In this document: in pieces, positions 44,831 to 54,654 of the stretch
How the letters are laid out: each line of letters opens with the position of its first letter
Numbering within the stretch: position 1 is the first letter of the stretch
Assembly (NCBI GenBank): GCA_958510825.1
Contig: OY294049.1
Coordinates: 33,260,774-33,324,773 of the forward strand
Direction of reading: 5' to 3'
DNA length: 64,000 nt
Origin: Brachypterus glaber
Taxonomy: Eukaryota > Arthropoda > Insecta > Coleoptera > Kateretidae
Translations under genes and position numbers: made by a program
Notes under the pieces: generated by a model
Database searches by the model: none
What the model saw: the letters and a program-made list of their open reading frames with translations, nothing else
Told to the model about the DNA's origin: nothing

Positions 44831-45366
44831 GTACCCCAGTTTTAGTTTTAACTCATGTGGGTAAAAACTCTATTTTTTAAATTTTAGAGCCCCATGCCCC
44901 CCCCCCCCCCCCAGCGAGATATATTAGCAGAAAATTTCTATTAGAAATACCTTCAAAGTTATATTTTTGGTGAATGCGCAATTTTTTTCCTTATGGATGC
45001 CCCTTCTCCCCTTAAAATGAAATAAATCCGCCCCTGCCAATATCCATACAGAGTGATATTTAGTTTACGCACTGTGACGTGCGATTCGTATACGAGAATA
45101 TATTCTCTTATAAAACGGTGTATAATAATAATAATATAATAATATAATTATTTTTATGTTGTAAAAGCTGAGGGTGATAAAAAAAACAATTTTCGGATTT
45201 CGTCCAGTAAAATATTTTCATTGATTTGATAAAAAATTATTCTTTATGTATAGGTAATTAAGAATTATTCTTGTATGTACTTTTTTTAAATGAAATAAAT
45301 TGTTTTATTTTTGTTTTGCATTTTTATTTCATTCTTTTATTACTTTGAATGGAGAATTCAAAGTAA
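44831..45366. other. No gene; 16-C run at 44897-44912
   Basis: A poly-C run lies at 44897-44912 and a short ATAATA-type run near 45126-45150. ATTACTTTGAA and TTCAAAGTAAT form a small palindrome at 45340-45367 next to the MITE at 45367-45470. Confidence 0.45.
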
Positions 45367-45470
45367 TAATTAAAACACGTTGAAGGACAATGACGCTGCC
45401 CAGCGGTATGTCTGCAAAAATGCAGGCAAACCGCTCGACGGCGTCATTGTCCTTCAACGTGTTTTAATTA
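45367..45470. mobile_element. Hairpin MITE upstream of BET1
   Basis: TAATTAAAACACGTTGAAGG plus ACAATGACGC is exactly complemented at the right. The inner parts AGCGGT and ACCGCT continue the stem. 104 bp, no coding, 325 bp upstream of the BET1 start. Confidence 0.8.
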
Positions 45471-45795
45471 ACAATTTTATTAAGGATTTGAAATTGGCGC
45501 CATCTCTATTACTTAAAATTTCCGCTAGATGTCACTAGGGGTTTTTACAGAAACCGACTATACCGACAATAGTCCGCAATTTACGTGCTAGATGACGCCA
45601 GCAACCTTTTTGTAATCTGTGTTGCCTACGTTTAACACGGAAGCTAAAGTTCTTATATATATTTTCTTTGTTTACCAGCTGTCAAATATAACCTAAAAGT
45701 ACACGTCACTTTTATTATTTTGGTGTATTTTTTGGTGATATTCAACGTAAAATTAAACAGTGAGATAAAAATTAATAATCCTGGCATTTTCAACG
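45471..45795 (+). promoter_or_regulatory. BET1 upstream region and probable 5' UTR
   Basis: Unique sequence except for a GCAATTTACGTGCTAGATG segment (45577) shared with 44084. No stop-free coding extension of the BET1 frame exists upstream. A TATATATATTTTC stretch lies near 45655, but a transcription start cannot be fixed from sequence alone. Confidence 0.35.
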
Positions 45796-46128
45796 ATGAG
45801 ACGGGCTCATGCTGGAAATTTTTACGAGCCATTATCGCAGAATTCGAATGAAATTGAAGATGAAAATGATCGTATGACAAATGATCTACAGGAAAAGATT
45901 GGTGTACTGAAATCTTTATCCATAGATATAGGAAATGAGGTAAAATATCAAGATAAATTATTGCGGGATGTTGACGACGATATGGACAGAACTGGGGGCT
46001 TTCTGGGAACTACAATGAACAGAGTGTTACGATTAGGAAGAGGGTCACACAACTATTACATTTTGTACCTCTTTTTGTTTTCAATATTTGTGTTCTTTGT
46101 TTTATATCTTGTTCTTAAGTTTAGGTAA
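45796..46128 (+). CDS. Bet1: BET1-like Golgi vesicle SNARE
   Basis: A complete 110-residue frame matches the length and layout of BET1, a Qc-type SNARE in ER-Golgi vesicle fusion. It starts MRRAHAGNFYE, as BET1 proteins usually start MRRA. Residues about 22-84 form the SNARE coiled coil (ENDRMTNDLQEKIGVLKSLS, then IDIGNEVKYQDKLLRDVDDD, then DRTGGFLGTTMNRV). Gln52 is the expected ionic-layer glutamine. Residues 87-107 are a C-terminal membrane anchor (YYILYLFLFSIFVFFVLYLV) ending in LKFR. The protein should be tail-anchored and face the cytosol. The coding sequence is intronless. A retrocopy is possible, but the frame is intact and no poly-A tail or target duplication is seen. Two AATAAA sites follow about 110 bp after the stop. 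Confidence 0.93.
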   Translation: MRRAHAGNFYEPLSQNSNEIEDENDRMTNDLQEKIGVLKSLSIDIGNEVKYQDKLLRDVDDDMDRTGGFLGTTMNRVLRLGRGSHNYYILYLFLFSIFVFFVLYLVLKFR

Positions 46129-46236
46129 AAATTGTAGGAAAATATTTGTTATTTTAATTTTAAGGGCCAAAGTAAATACTATTGTAAAGGTTTATTAATT
46201 TATATTTGATTATATCTGTAATTGTATTTAAAAGAA

Positions 46237-46250
46237 AATAAATTAATAAA
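46237..46250 (+). promoter_or_regulatory. BET1 polyadenylation signals
   Basis: AATAAA occurs at 46237-46242 and 46245-46250, 109-117 bp after the BET1 stop, at a normal distance for a short 3' UTR. Confidence 0.6.
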
Positions 46251-46649
46251 TGTGTGTGGTTACACGAAAAGAGATCTGAATGGAAATAATATTGGGTATT
46301 TTTTAATAGATAATAGTAATCCTATTATAAAAAAAAATACGACATTATTCCTCTTCAGGTTCCTTTTTTCATGGTCACAAATATATACTATTTTTGTAAA
46401 AATATACTTTTAATTATGTATGTTAATTTTTTATTTTACCTTTGTATTTTGGGCTGACCTGTTTAAATTTTAATATTTTACTAAATATTCTAAAAAAAAT
46501 AATTGGTAATAAAAAAAACAGGTAATAAAAAATTATTTGTTGATAAATGATTTTTAAATAAAATTTAAATGTTCACATTTTTTTATTAAGTTAGTTTTTT
46601 TTTGTGATTTAACTTATTCAATTTATTCTAGAATAAATTGAATATAAGC
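46251..46649. other. No gene seen
   Basis: Very AT-rich; the small plus frame at 46222-46413 is not credible. TTCAATTTATTCTAGAATAA forms a short palindrome near 46616-46641. Confidence 0.45.
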
Positions 46650-46652
46650 TTA

Positions 46653-46891
46653 GGGAACGTTCAAGTATTACGTAAGGCAAAATGTACCAAAATTCATATA
46701 CTTCATACCTCAGTTCTCACGTTATTCAAGGCTGTAGAGATTTTATATTTTGGCTACCCCCCCTAACACACCCCCTATTAGGGGGGGTAGCCAAAATATG
46801 AAATCTATATAATCTATAATATCGCGAGAAACAGGGTATGAAGTGTACGAATTTTGGTACAATTTGCGTTATGTAATACTTGAACGTTCCG
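46653..46891. mobile_element. PIF/Harbinger-like MITE, abutting a second one
   Basis: GGGAACGTTCAAGTATTACG and TGTAATACTTGAACGTTCC are inverted ends. TTA flanks at 46650-46652 and 46892-46894; the right TTA is shared with the next MITE. Inner arms share GTACCAAAATTCATAYACTT and a CCCCCCCTAACACACC centre. Confidence 0.82.
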
Positions 46892-46894
46892 TTA

Positions 46895-47067
46895 GGGGCT
46901 GTCCATATATTACGTAACGCTAATTGGCCAAAATTCATACATTTCATACCCCGTTTCTCGCGTTATTAAAGGCTGTAGAGATTTCATGTTTTGGCTACCC
47001 CCCTCAAATAGGGTGTGAAGTGTATGAATTTTGGTCAATTTGCGTTACGTAATATATGGACAGCCCC
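46895..47067. mobile_element. PIF/Harbinger-like MITE of a second subfamily
   Basis: Ends GGGGCTGTCCATATATTACG and its complement (TAATATATGGACAGCCCC). TTA at 46892-46894 and 47068-47070. It shares the inner TTACGTAACGC and AAAATTCATACATTTCATAC with its neighbour but has different tips. Confidence 0.82.
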
Positions 47068-47070
47068 TTA

Positions 47071-47654
47071 TATATTTTTGAGTTTTTTTTTGTTCTGAAA
47101 TGGAAAAGGATGTAAATAAAGTAAAACAATTATAATTTTTTTCATTTTATTTTTAGTAATAATAGGTACATTGTTGAACAAGAACACAAATCAATCAAAT
47201 TCCTAAACACCTCCATTTTTCAAAATTTGGCAAAAGTCTAATATATTTGAAATGGTCCCATTATTTGGGAATTATAAATGTAGTAATATACAAGATTAAC
47301 AAATACCATTACAAATTTTTCTGCCCAGAGTACATGGTTCAGTTTAAAAGTAAAAAGCTGAACCATGGGTATTGTTCACGTAATTGTTATGTTATAACTA
47401 TCAAACTTTTAAGAATATTAAGCATTCACATTTATGGACTTTCTGTCCTTTTTAGCTGCAAATCCCTTAAGGGGACACTAGTTTTCATTAATTTTAGTTG
47501 TAAATAAAACCTCTTTTAAGTGTGAATGAATATCAAAGAATACTTAATACTTCCTCATATTTTCAAAGAACAGTTAATACTTCCCCCTTTCTTTTAAGAA
47601 AAGTCTTATTAGTAAAAAAAATTAACATTTTTATTACTTTTTACATTACTTGAC
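47071..47654. other. No gene seen
   Basis: Short plus frame at 47247-47507 without recognisable similarity. CATGGTTCAG and CTGAACCATG form a small inverted pair at 47332-47366. Confidence 0.4.
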
Positions 47655-47835
47655 ATTTTATGTGCAAAAAGTTGATTCCACAAAAAAAATTGTCTGTCAG
47701 TCTGGGAAATTTTGTGACCACAATGATTCAATAACACTTTGAACTAAATACTTTAAATTTGGAACAAAGGTTCCTTATCCAAAGTTCTCGAATGGCATTG
47801 TTTTTGGTAAAAGGTAGGGAAAGGGCAGTGAAAAT
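47655..47835 (+). repeat. Dispersed repeat core (family R), plus copy
   Basis: GGGAAATTTTGTGACCACAA, then ACTTTGAACTAAATACTTTA, then TCCTTATCCAAAGTTCTCGA and GCATTGTTTTTGGTAAAA match 57575-57795 and the complement of 4190-4345. Confidence 0.65.
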
Positions 47836-48107
47836 CATTTTTTCAAAAAAAAATCGTATTTCAAAAAAAAAAAACAAATGACCTTAGGGGAAGTATTCTT
47901 TTTTTAGTAACAGTTATTATTTATATGGTTACGTATTCATCAAAATTATCAAGCATAGACAGATAATTTTTTATATCTAAAGATTGTTTGAACTGTCTCA
48001 ATTCTAGTAATCAATCCTAGACAAAATATTTAAAATAATCCAGCCCTTAATAAAGGCTTTGTTAAAAACAATGTGAGAAATAAGGGATTGGAATAATATT
48101 ATGTACA

Positions 48108-48178
<71 letters not shown>

Positions 48179-48653
48179 ATAATATTTGATATATAGAAAT
48201 AAATTTACATAAAAAAGTGTTTTTTCAAAAATTGTCATTTAGGGCTTTAATAATGAAAAACCTGGATTTTACATGATAAAATTTTTACTTAAAATATTCT
48301 ACATAAAATACTCAAATTCTGGAATGCCTAGAAACTTTTTACATCCATTCACGTTAGCGCATTCACCAAAAATTCCAATACAAATTAAAAAAAAACTTTG
48401 TACAACGAACAAAATCACAGTTTTTTAATTAAAGAATTTTCTATTAAGGAATAAGAAAATAGTTTTTTTTTCTATGTTATTGTTAACGTTTTTGTACATA
48501 AATCAAATAAAATATACTTAAACAATAATTATTTTATATACAACAAAAATCATGTCTAACTATTATGAAAGGACCTTAAGAAAAATAATGGGACAAAAAT
48601 AAGCTAAGAATCATCTAAAGATTCACATTATACTGTTTGTAACAACCGGGCAA
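47836..48653. other. No gene; long (TA)n at 48111-48174
   Basis: A (TA)32 run is flanked by AATATTATGTA and TACATAATAATATT, so the whole 48098-48187 block is palindromic. The rest is AT-rich without genes. Confidence 0.7.
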
Positions 48654-49616
48654 CAATTTCCTATACACGGTGTATAGCGTTAATAATCTTAAGGGGTGAT
48701 TCTGCATCAGAAAATACGAAAAAAAGTTCTTATGAGCATGGCTAATAATGGATCATAAGGGATCTACGCCCCTTTATAACGGGCTAAAAATTTTGGTTTT
48801 AAATTAATAACTCAGGAACTCTTTGGGCTATAGCAATGAGGTTTTCGATATGATCTAAGTTTAATAAGGCCTATTATCTTATGTCATTTTCATGTAGTAG
48901 CCAGGGGCATGCCAAAAAAGTCCAAACCTTATCACTTTTTGCCCCAATTTTTTTTCTCAGGTATAAATACATAAAAAATGTAATCTTGCTGTAATTACAG
49001 TATTAAAAACTAACCAAATAATGTTTCTATACATGTAGGTCGAAATTTTTCTTTTAAAGCTAGTATGGTGCAATTTTAGGACACCGTAGCTTGGGATTGC
49101 TTTTTGGAAGTACCTGTTTGAGGTTTTTTCTTAGTTTTTAACGTACATTCACCCTGCATCATTGAAATTTCGGTTTTCAATATTTTAGTATTTAATTTTT
49201 CGTCATTGAACCGTAAAATTATACCTTCAAATATTTTTTTCTCGAGAACAGTTAATCCTACAGTATTACAACTAGAGTACCTTTTTTATGTATTTTGACC
49301 TGAGGAATCATATTCCAAAAATAAAATTACAGAAAAGTTACACAAAAAAAAGTTTGGGACAAAAAACTGATAAGGCCCCTCCTGTTTTACACACTCCTGG
49401 TTAAGATTAAGATTAGTTCACATGCAAAAAACCCTATTTCTATATCTAAAAGGGTTCCTGAGTTATTAAATAAAAACCGAATTATTTAGCCACTTTCAAA
49501 GGGACTTGGCTCCATTAAGACACATTTTTAGACATACTTTTTTATAGGAACTTTTTGTCATATTTTCTGATGTAGTAAATCACCTCTTAAAATTTCGGAC
49601 CCTATTTCAAATACAC
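48654..49616. mobile_element. TIR element of the ACACCCTGTAT group
   Basis: Left end CTATACACGGTGTATAGCGT with GGGGTGATTCTGCAT; right end AATCACCTCTTAAAATTTC and ATTTCAAATACACCC. Inner inverted segments ATTAATAACTCAGGAA / GGTTCCTGAGTTATTAA match those in 26267-26924. A retrotransposon fragment is inserted at its right tip. Confidence 0.65.
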
Positions 49617-49627
49617 CCTATTAGAGG

Positions 49628-49860
49628 TTATGGTTATGGTTATTAGGGTGGAGGGTAGCTATCTACACGCACTTAGGCCACTTAGCTGGGCCCATTGTAC
49701 TACCTCCCTTTGGTCGCAGCATTTAATTTAACCTCTCAGCCATCCAATTCTTTGAATATATCTAAGAAGATGTCTGGGAGTGATGCTGCTTATACCGGCC
49801 ATGTCGAGCCAGTACTCGTCTAGCATGGACCCTCTTATTAAGGCTAACGCTGGACAGTGA
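49628..49860 (-). mobile_element. 5'-truncated non-LTR retrotransposon with 11-bp target duplication
   Basis: CCTATTAGAGG at 49617-49627 and 49861-49871 is a perfect direct repeat flanking 233 bp. On the minus strand the insert ends with ACCATAACCATAA repeats as its 3' tail. It carries the end of an RNase H-type domain (49728-49860) and was inserted at the right tip of the 48654-49616 element. Confidence 0.82.
49728..49860 (-). pseudogene. Retrotransposon RNase H / pol C-terminal fragment
   Basis: The minus frame reads GHCPALALIRGSMLDEYWLD, then MAGISSITPRHLLRYIQRIG, then WLRG and a stop at 49728-49730. The CPAL motif and the LLRYIQRIGWL ending are typical of the C-terminus of I- and R1-type retrotransposon polyproteins after the zinc-knuckle-like region (clade is an inference). 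Only about 44 residues remain, because the insertion is 5'-truncated. Confidence 0.75.
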
Positions 49861-49871
49861 CCTATTAGAGG

Positions 49872-50298
49872 GTTATTCTTTTAAATTAAACGGCACTTTT
49901 GTTTAAAGATTTAGAAATGGAAAAAAAATAAATAAAACTCAAAGAAGCACTTCAAACAAGAGTCAGAGTTGCTGAACCCTGCATATTTATACCCATTTAA
50001 ATCCTAAAACTCAATGTTATTTTTTATTACTACCAGATTTAATAAGGGTTAAATCGTTTTCAGACCATTTTTTACAAATATTTTTTTCACCAGAAAACGT
50101 TTGAGAATATATTTAAATTTTATTTTACTTTAAGATATGATGCTGCCTAATGATAATGCCGTATCTGTATGTAAAATTTAAATCCAAATTTCACACAATT
50201 TTCTATAAAGGTAAAATAACTTTATTGTTTGTTCATTAATCACTTACTTTTTATTTTTTCAATAAACAAACTCCATTTTTTCTTTTAAATAAACAAAG
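49872..50298. other. No gene seen
   Basis: AT-rich, with GGTTATTCTTTTAAATTAAA near 49871 recalling the left tip of 18192-20135. No coding. Confidence 0.4.
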
Positions 50299-50513
50299 TA
50301 TAGTCAAATTAAAGTTGCAAGCAAGTTACAAAACAACTTTACACTACGATATTTCAAAAACACTTTGACCCAGAGACTTGAATTTTGGAACAAAGATTTT
50401 TTAAGTAGTAGAGAAAATTTATTCCAAATTTCAAGTCTCTATGTCAAAACGTTCTTGAAATATCGTAGTGTAAAGTTATTTAGCAACTTGCCTGCGACTT
50501 CAATTTGACTATA
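50299..50513. mobile_element. Hairpin MITE of 215 bp
   Basis: TATAGTCAAATTAAAGTTGC and its complement are the tips; the arms continue through AACTTTACACTACGATATTT and the AGACTTGAATTT / AAATTTCAAGTCT pair. TA at the tips suggests a TA-targeting element. No coding. Confidence 0.8.
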
Positions 50514-51687
50514 ACAAGATTTTTCTAATTTAAAACGACAAATAATTATTTTTTATTTACAAAATCCGAGACAAAGTCATATAAACGAAATTTTCAAACT
50601 TGTTTTATAAAAAAATAGTTATTAGGGGTTGTTTAAAATTTACTTAAACGATAAGGTACTTGACGAAAAAAATTCTACATGAAACTACGTCGCGCTTTAT
50701 GCAAACTAATTTTTCTGCGTAAAACTACAAATTGCTCCAAACGGTGTAGTTTTGCGTTGAAAGCTGTAGAATCGCGTAATTTGACATAGTTAGGTATAAT
50801 AAAAATACAGCGTATTACGCGATTTTAATGTATAAATGTCCTGATTCTTATCGTTAGAATTCCTAACATATTGTGTCTTAAGTTAAAATAACGTTTGTTA
50901 AAACGCCTAATGTAAGATAAACGTTATTCTAACGTTAGACCTTAAGGTTAGGCAACCAACATTTAAACCACTTTCACACAACGTTAAGTCGAGTCGTTCT
51001 AACGTTATTATCCACCAGGATACACGATTTGGAAACGGGTTTGGAAAGTGAGTTTCGTAAAAACATGTAGAAAGTTTACGTCAGGGGTTACTAAGATTTC
51101 TTTTTTAAATATGTATTCGAGACTAAAATATTCTCTCTAAAAATGCGTAGCTAATATTTTTTGATTACATTTCATAACAAATTTCGTAAACGTTTTTTGT
51201 ATAAAAGAAAAAATGCAAAAATGCAATTCCCAACTATTTTTCATTTGAGACAGACTACCTGAAAATCTGGGTTGCCTCTGGCCTCTATCAATAATAAACA
51301 TGTTTATATATTATTACTTAACTTTCAAAATCATCACAATATAATAATACAATATTGGTGTGTTAAAAAAATAATCAATTAAAACTTTTTTGATTGTTTT
51401 AAAAATTGCACGGAAGAAAGTTAAACAGTTGTTCAAACTAAAATTAAAATTTTTGATTGTTTATTTCTCCACTACACCATTTTCGGTATAAAACCTAGCA
51501 AAACCATTTAAAATAACGGATTTGATTCGTTAATACATCAAAAAAGTTCATTTTTAAAAACAATTATATATTTTTTTTAAGTATAATCTATTGTCAGTGT
51601 CATAGTCCTTGGCCAGTTTAAAGAATATAGCGTACTGTTTCTGTGCACGCGCGAAACTACTAGTGATAAATGGAGTTTTCCTCAGTA
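50514..51687. other. IP6K downstream flank, no gene
   Basis: A patch at 50860-51010 has several AACGTTATTCTAACGTTA-like words. Small frames at 51609-51851 overlap the end of IP6K in antisense and are not supported. Confidence 0.45.
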
Positions 51688-51693
51688 TTTATT
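51688..51693 (-). promoter_or_regulatory. Possible IP6K polyadenylation signal
   Basis: Complement of AATAAA, 75 bp past the IP6K stop codon. It would give a very short 3' UTR; use of this site is inferred. Confidence 0.4.
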
Positions 51694-51767
51694 TCCTCAA
51701 AAGCCAAGCCAAGGGGTTTGACACAGACTGTAAGTTTTCTCCAAAACTATATTTTTTTACTATTGAT

Positions 51768-52581
51768 TTAACTTTCCTCCAATATTTGAGACAAAAGCCT
51801 TTTCAGACTGTCCAAACCTGTCAAAAAACCTCCATCAGGACCCTGGTGTAGAGCTTCTGTACTTGTGCTTGGATCACTCTTTGTTACGAAAGATGTATGA
51901 GCAAAATCGATCATCCTTACATCCACATTCGCTGGAGCAGGCGATCTGGGTCTTCTGGAAGTCCCAGCTGCAGCTGGTATTGCATCTTTAACGCACAAAC
52001 GCTTGGTGATATTTTTGTGGGATACTGTGGGGCTTAATTCTTCATCCTCCTCGTCCTCTAGCTCCAATGCGGAAAACTGCATTGCACAGTTTCTTTTACT
52101 TTTGTGTGGTGAAGTAGTTTCAAAATCTGATGTTTCGTCGTTTGAACTATTTCCACCATTCATGTGGCCAGACAGAGAATACTCGTCGCTGCTACTGTTG
52201 GAAAACATCATCCAGCTGTCAACAGACATGGGGCTTGAAGTGGTTATACTAGGCATAGTAGGAGGGGAGTCTAAGAACACGGTTTCCTCCGAAATGGGGT
52301 AGAAGTTGCTGGATTTAGCCCCTCTAGCCGCAGCTTCGCCGAACCCGCGGTGGTGGGAATCTTGGGATACCTCGTCATGGCTCAGATTAAAGTCTATGGA
52401 GGAGTTGCTAGTGTCAGCGTCGTAGCAACAGGGTACTTCGCGGCTTTCCTCCGACTCGCGGGTACTGCAGTCATTGTCACAGAATCCTGGATCTATGTTG
52501 CTGGAACAACATGTTTCCACTGGTTTGGTGATGGACAGGTGTGGAATACCCCCGTTGCCCTCGTAGACCACCAGCAGAGAA
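51768..52581 (-). CDS. IP6K: IP6K last exon
   Basis: The acceptor (TTATAG, complement of 52582-52587) precedes TTCTCTGCTGG. Its first base completes the split codon TG|T, giving RFYSCSLLVVYEGNGG. The exon carries the variable Ser-rich linker (DTSNSSIDFNLSHDE, FSNSSSDEYS, ELEDEEDEELS), then the conserved C-terminal catalytic motif and the stop at 51768-51770. Confidence 0.93.
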
Positions 52582-54654
52582 CTATAAATAAATAGTAAAT
52601 TAATCAAAATATTACATGAGATGTAATAATAGTATGCCTTTTAAAGTGAACAGGTGAATTTTAAAGTGAACAGGGGAATTAAAAGAAGAGACCCTACTAA
52701 GGACACTAGATTAGTTGAGTCCACTTTTCTTGGGATCTAGTGTCCTTAGATCCTAGTACTGAGGCTTGTAGCAAAGATATCAACCACATTCCAAAAAAAT
52801 ATCTATCAAAATAGAAATAAGGGGGTAAATTCTGATTAAAAAACTGTACAATAATGTCTAAGAAATCATTGGTAAATCTGGACAGTCTGGGTAATCACCG
52901 CCAATCATTGAAATATTGTCAAGCATGAAGAATAACCCCTACTTCTTAATTTTCTTTTATTAGAAGATGTTTTTTGAGTTTTGATTAGTTATTTTTTGGA
53001 GAGGGCAATTTCTGGGTTATAATAATGAGACCAACATTTCTATACGTTGTTGGGGTCTCCGAGTCCGAATCTGGGGTTGGTTTGAATCGCTCATTTCGTT
53101 CCTAACCTCAAAAAAGTGATGAAAGTTGAAACATTTGACCGAGCCAAACCAACCCAGATTCGGATTCAGCGACCACAAAAACGTATAGAAATGTTTGGTT
53201 CGACCCCAGAAACAGACCTTTTTATTGTGTGCATGTGTTATTGTATCTCAGAAATGACCCTCTCCAAAAAAATAACTAAGCAAAACTCAAAAAAAAAACT
53301 CAGAATAAGAGAAAATTAAGAAGTAAGGGTTATGTCTTTATTTTTAATTTTATATATAGTATACTAGTATACTAGTTCTGAGACATCCCTTTAGAGGTAT
53401 TTTATACCATAATAAAGTATTTATTTATTACATTTTAAAATTTACAACAAGTAAGTCTCATATTATAAAAGTTTAAATCTTGAATTTTCATGTTTCTTTA
53501 TTTTTTTAGACCAGAATTTTGTATATTTATATATGCATTTCTTATTCTTTAGGTGATCAAAATTTAAGGGTTTTAAAGGAATATTTTAGATGAAGATATT
53601 TTATACCATTTTATAATACCGGTATAACTAAAATTATGTTCCGTGAAATGAAAAAAACCACTTCTGTAAAAATCATCTGATTATTTTTGTAACATGAGCA
53701 ATCGTGCAATGGTTTTATAATAACACTGCCACGTGAGAAAAATTATGATGATACAGTTACTGAAATTAAACTTACCATGAATAAAATCGATAGCAACTCT
53801 GCCTCTCGATAACTCTCCGCAGCTGCTCCAATTTCGAGATAACTTTCTTGATGACATATTTCCTGCATCCATGTCCGTTGTCAAAAAACTTGCACAGCGC
53901 GTTCTTGAAACCCTCTTCGTTCAGTTCCCTGCCCCAGTACTTGTCCTTCTTATAATAATAGTCAGAGTCAGCTTGGTAGACCTGCATACCGCACAGTCTA
54001 ACTCCTAGCGAAGCTGAGGTGCTCGCTGCACATTTGGCCATCTGCTTGGAGCGCTTCTCCGCAGAGGCGTCGTCGCCGTGTTGTCTGGTGCCCATCTTCA
54101 GGTCCAGGATACACGGATGGGTGTAGTGGGAGGTGATATTCTCCAACATCAGGAAATATTGCTTGTTGGTGTTGTCGGACTGGGATATGCTCTTTATGAC
54201 GTCTTTTGGAGTACCCGTGTGGTGGATACGCATTCTAAAATAAAAATAAAATGGGAATTTAAATCCACGTCAAAAACCGTCTCGAAAGGGCGAAAAACTT
54301 GGTGATCGGACCCTTTTTCATGAGATAAATTATCAACTTGTGTGAGGAGATTTATTTTAGTCGACTTTTGACCTAAAGGGCGCAAATTTAGTATTTTCCT
54401 CCCCTGTTTCAAAACCACCATCCGGTACCTCTTTACTTGTGAATCTTCTTCAAGATTTTCAAGAAAGTTTATACCACGTTTTTTTTTACGAAAAACTGTT
54501 ACCAAAAAAAGGATTTTTTTGTATACTTACTTTAAAACATCTTCCCGTTTCCTTTTTCTGTCACTTTTAGTCCTAGATAAGCCGTCGTCGCGGAAACTGG
54601 GACTGTACCGTTTTTCCATTTTACTTCCACTACATAATGTTGCTTGCATAACTC
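51768..54654 (-). CDS. IP6K: Inositol hexakisphosphate kinase, 3' part (three exons)
   Basis: The enzyme phosphorylates inositol hexakisphosphate with ATP to make the pyrophosphate InsP7. Exons at 54531-54654, 53776-54234 and 51768-52581 join in frame to about 464 residues. The inositol-phosphate-kinase signature PxxxDxKxG is PCILDLKMG (54090-54116), followed by TRQHGDDAS, which separates IP6K from IP3K and IPMK. GVRLCGMQVYQ, RQSCYRFYSCSLL and VDVRMIDFAHTSF (metal-binding Asp at 51906-51908) follow, then GPDGGFLTGLDSLKRLL. A long Ser/acidic insertion separates the SLL and IDF motifs. The first exon starts inside a Gly codon, so the N-terminal exons (with the PF-HQVGGH region) lie upstream, beyond 64000. 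No upstream exon is detectable in the remaining 9.3 kb, implying a long intron. All visible key residues are intact. Confidence 0.95.
52582..53775 (-). other. IP6K intron with hairpin and palindromic MITE
   Basis: A 15-bp exact inverted pair CTAAGGACACTAGAT / ATCTAGTGTCCTTAG lies at 52698-52749. A larger palindromic element spans 52931-53333: the arms run from ATAACCCNTACTTCTTAATT through AAAAACTCAAAACT-type sequence and GGAGAGGGNAATTTCTG to an ACCAACCCAGATTCGGATTC core. No coding beyond chance frames. Confidence 0.7.
53776..54234 (-). CDS. IP6K: IP6K exon with substrate-binding motif
   Basis: The acceptor TTTTAG (complement of 54235-54240) is followed by AATGCGTATCC; the donor GTAAG is the complement of 53771-53775. 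The ATG at 54233 is internal, because the upstream exon ends with two bases (AA) that pair with the first A to give Lys. Product: KMRIHHTGTPKDVIK, NKQYFLMLENIT, the PCILDLKMG motif, YWGRELNEEGFKNALCKFF and KLEQLRRVIERQSCYRF. Confidence 0.93.
54531..54654 (-). CDS. IP6K: IP6K upstream internal exon
   Basis: The acceptor GTTTCAG (complement of 54655-54661) is followed by GAGTTATGCAAGC; the donor GTAAGTATAC is the complement of 54521-54530. In the frame fixed by the next exon it encodes (G)VMQATLCSGSKMEKRYSPSF, then RDDGLSRTKSDRKRKREDVL. GVMQ suits the segment following YKG in IP6K proteins, so the first Met here is not necessarily the start. The basic KRKRE patch could be a nuclear localisation signal (inference). 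Confidence 0.8.

Noticed and set aside
52003..52595. Plus-strand frames opposite the IP6K last exon
   Set aside because: They are antisense to a well-supported exon and are explained by its Ser/Glu-rich codons.
54240..54505. Open minus frame between two IP6K exons
   Set aside because: The flanking exons join in phase without it; it is a 296-bp intron with consensus GT and AG ends that happens to be open in one frame.
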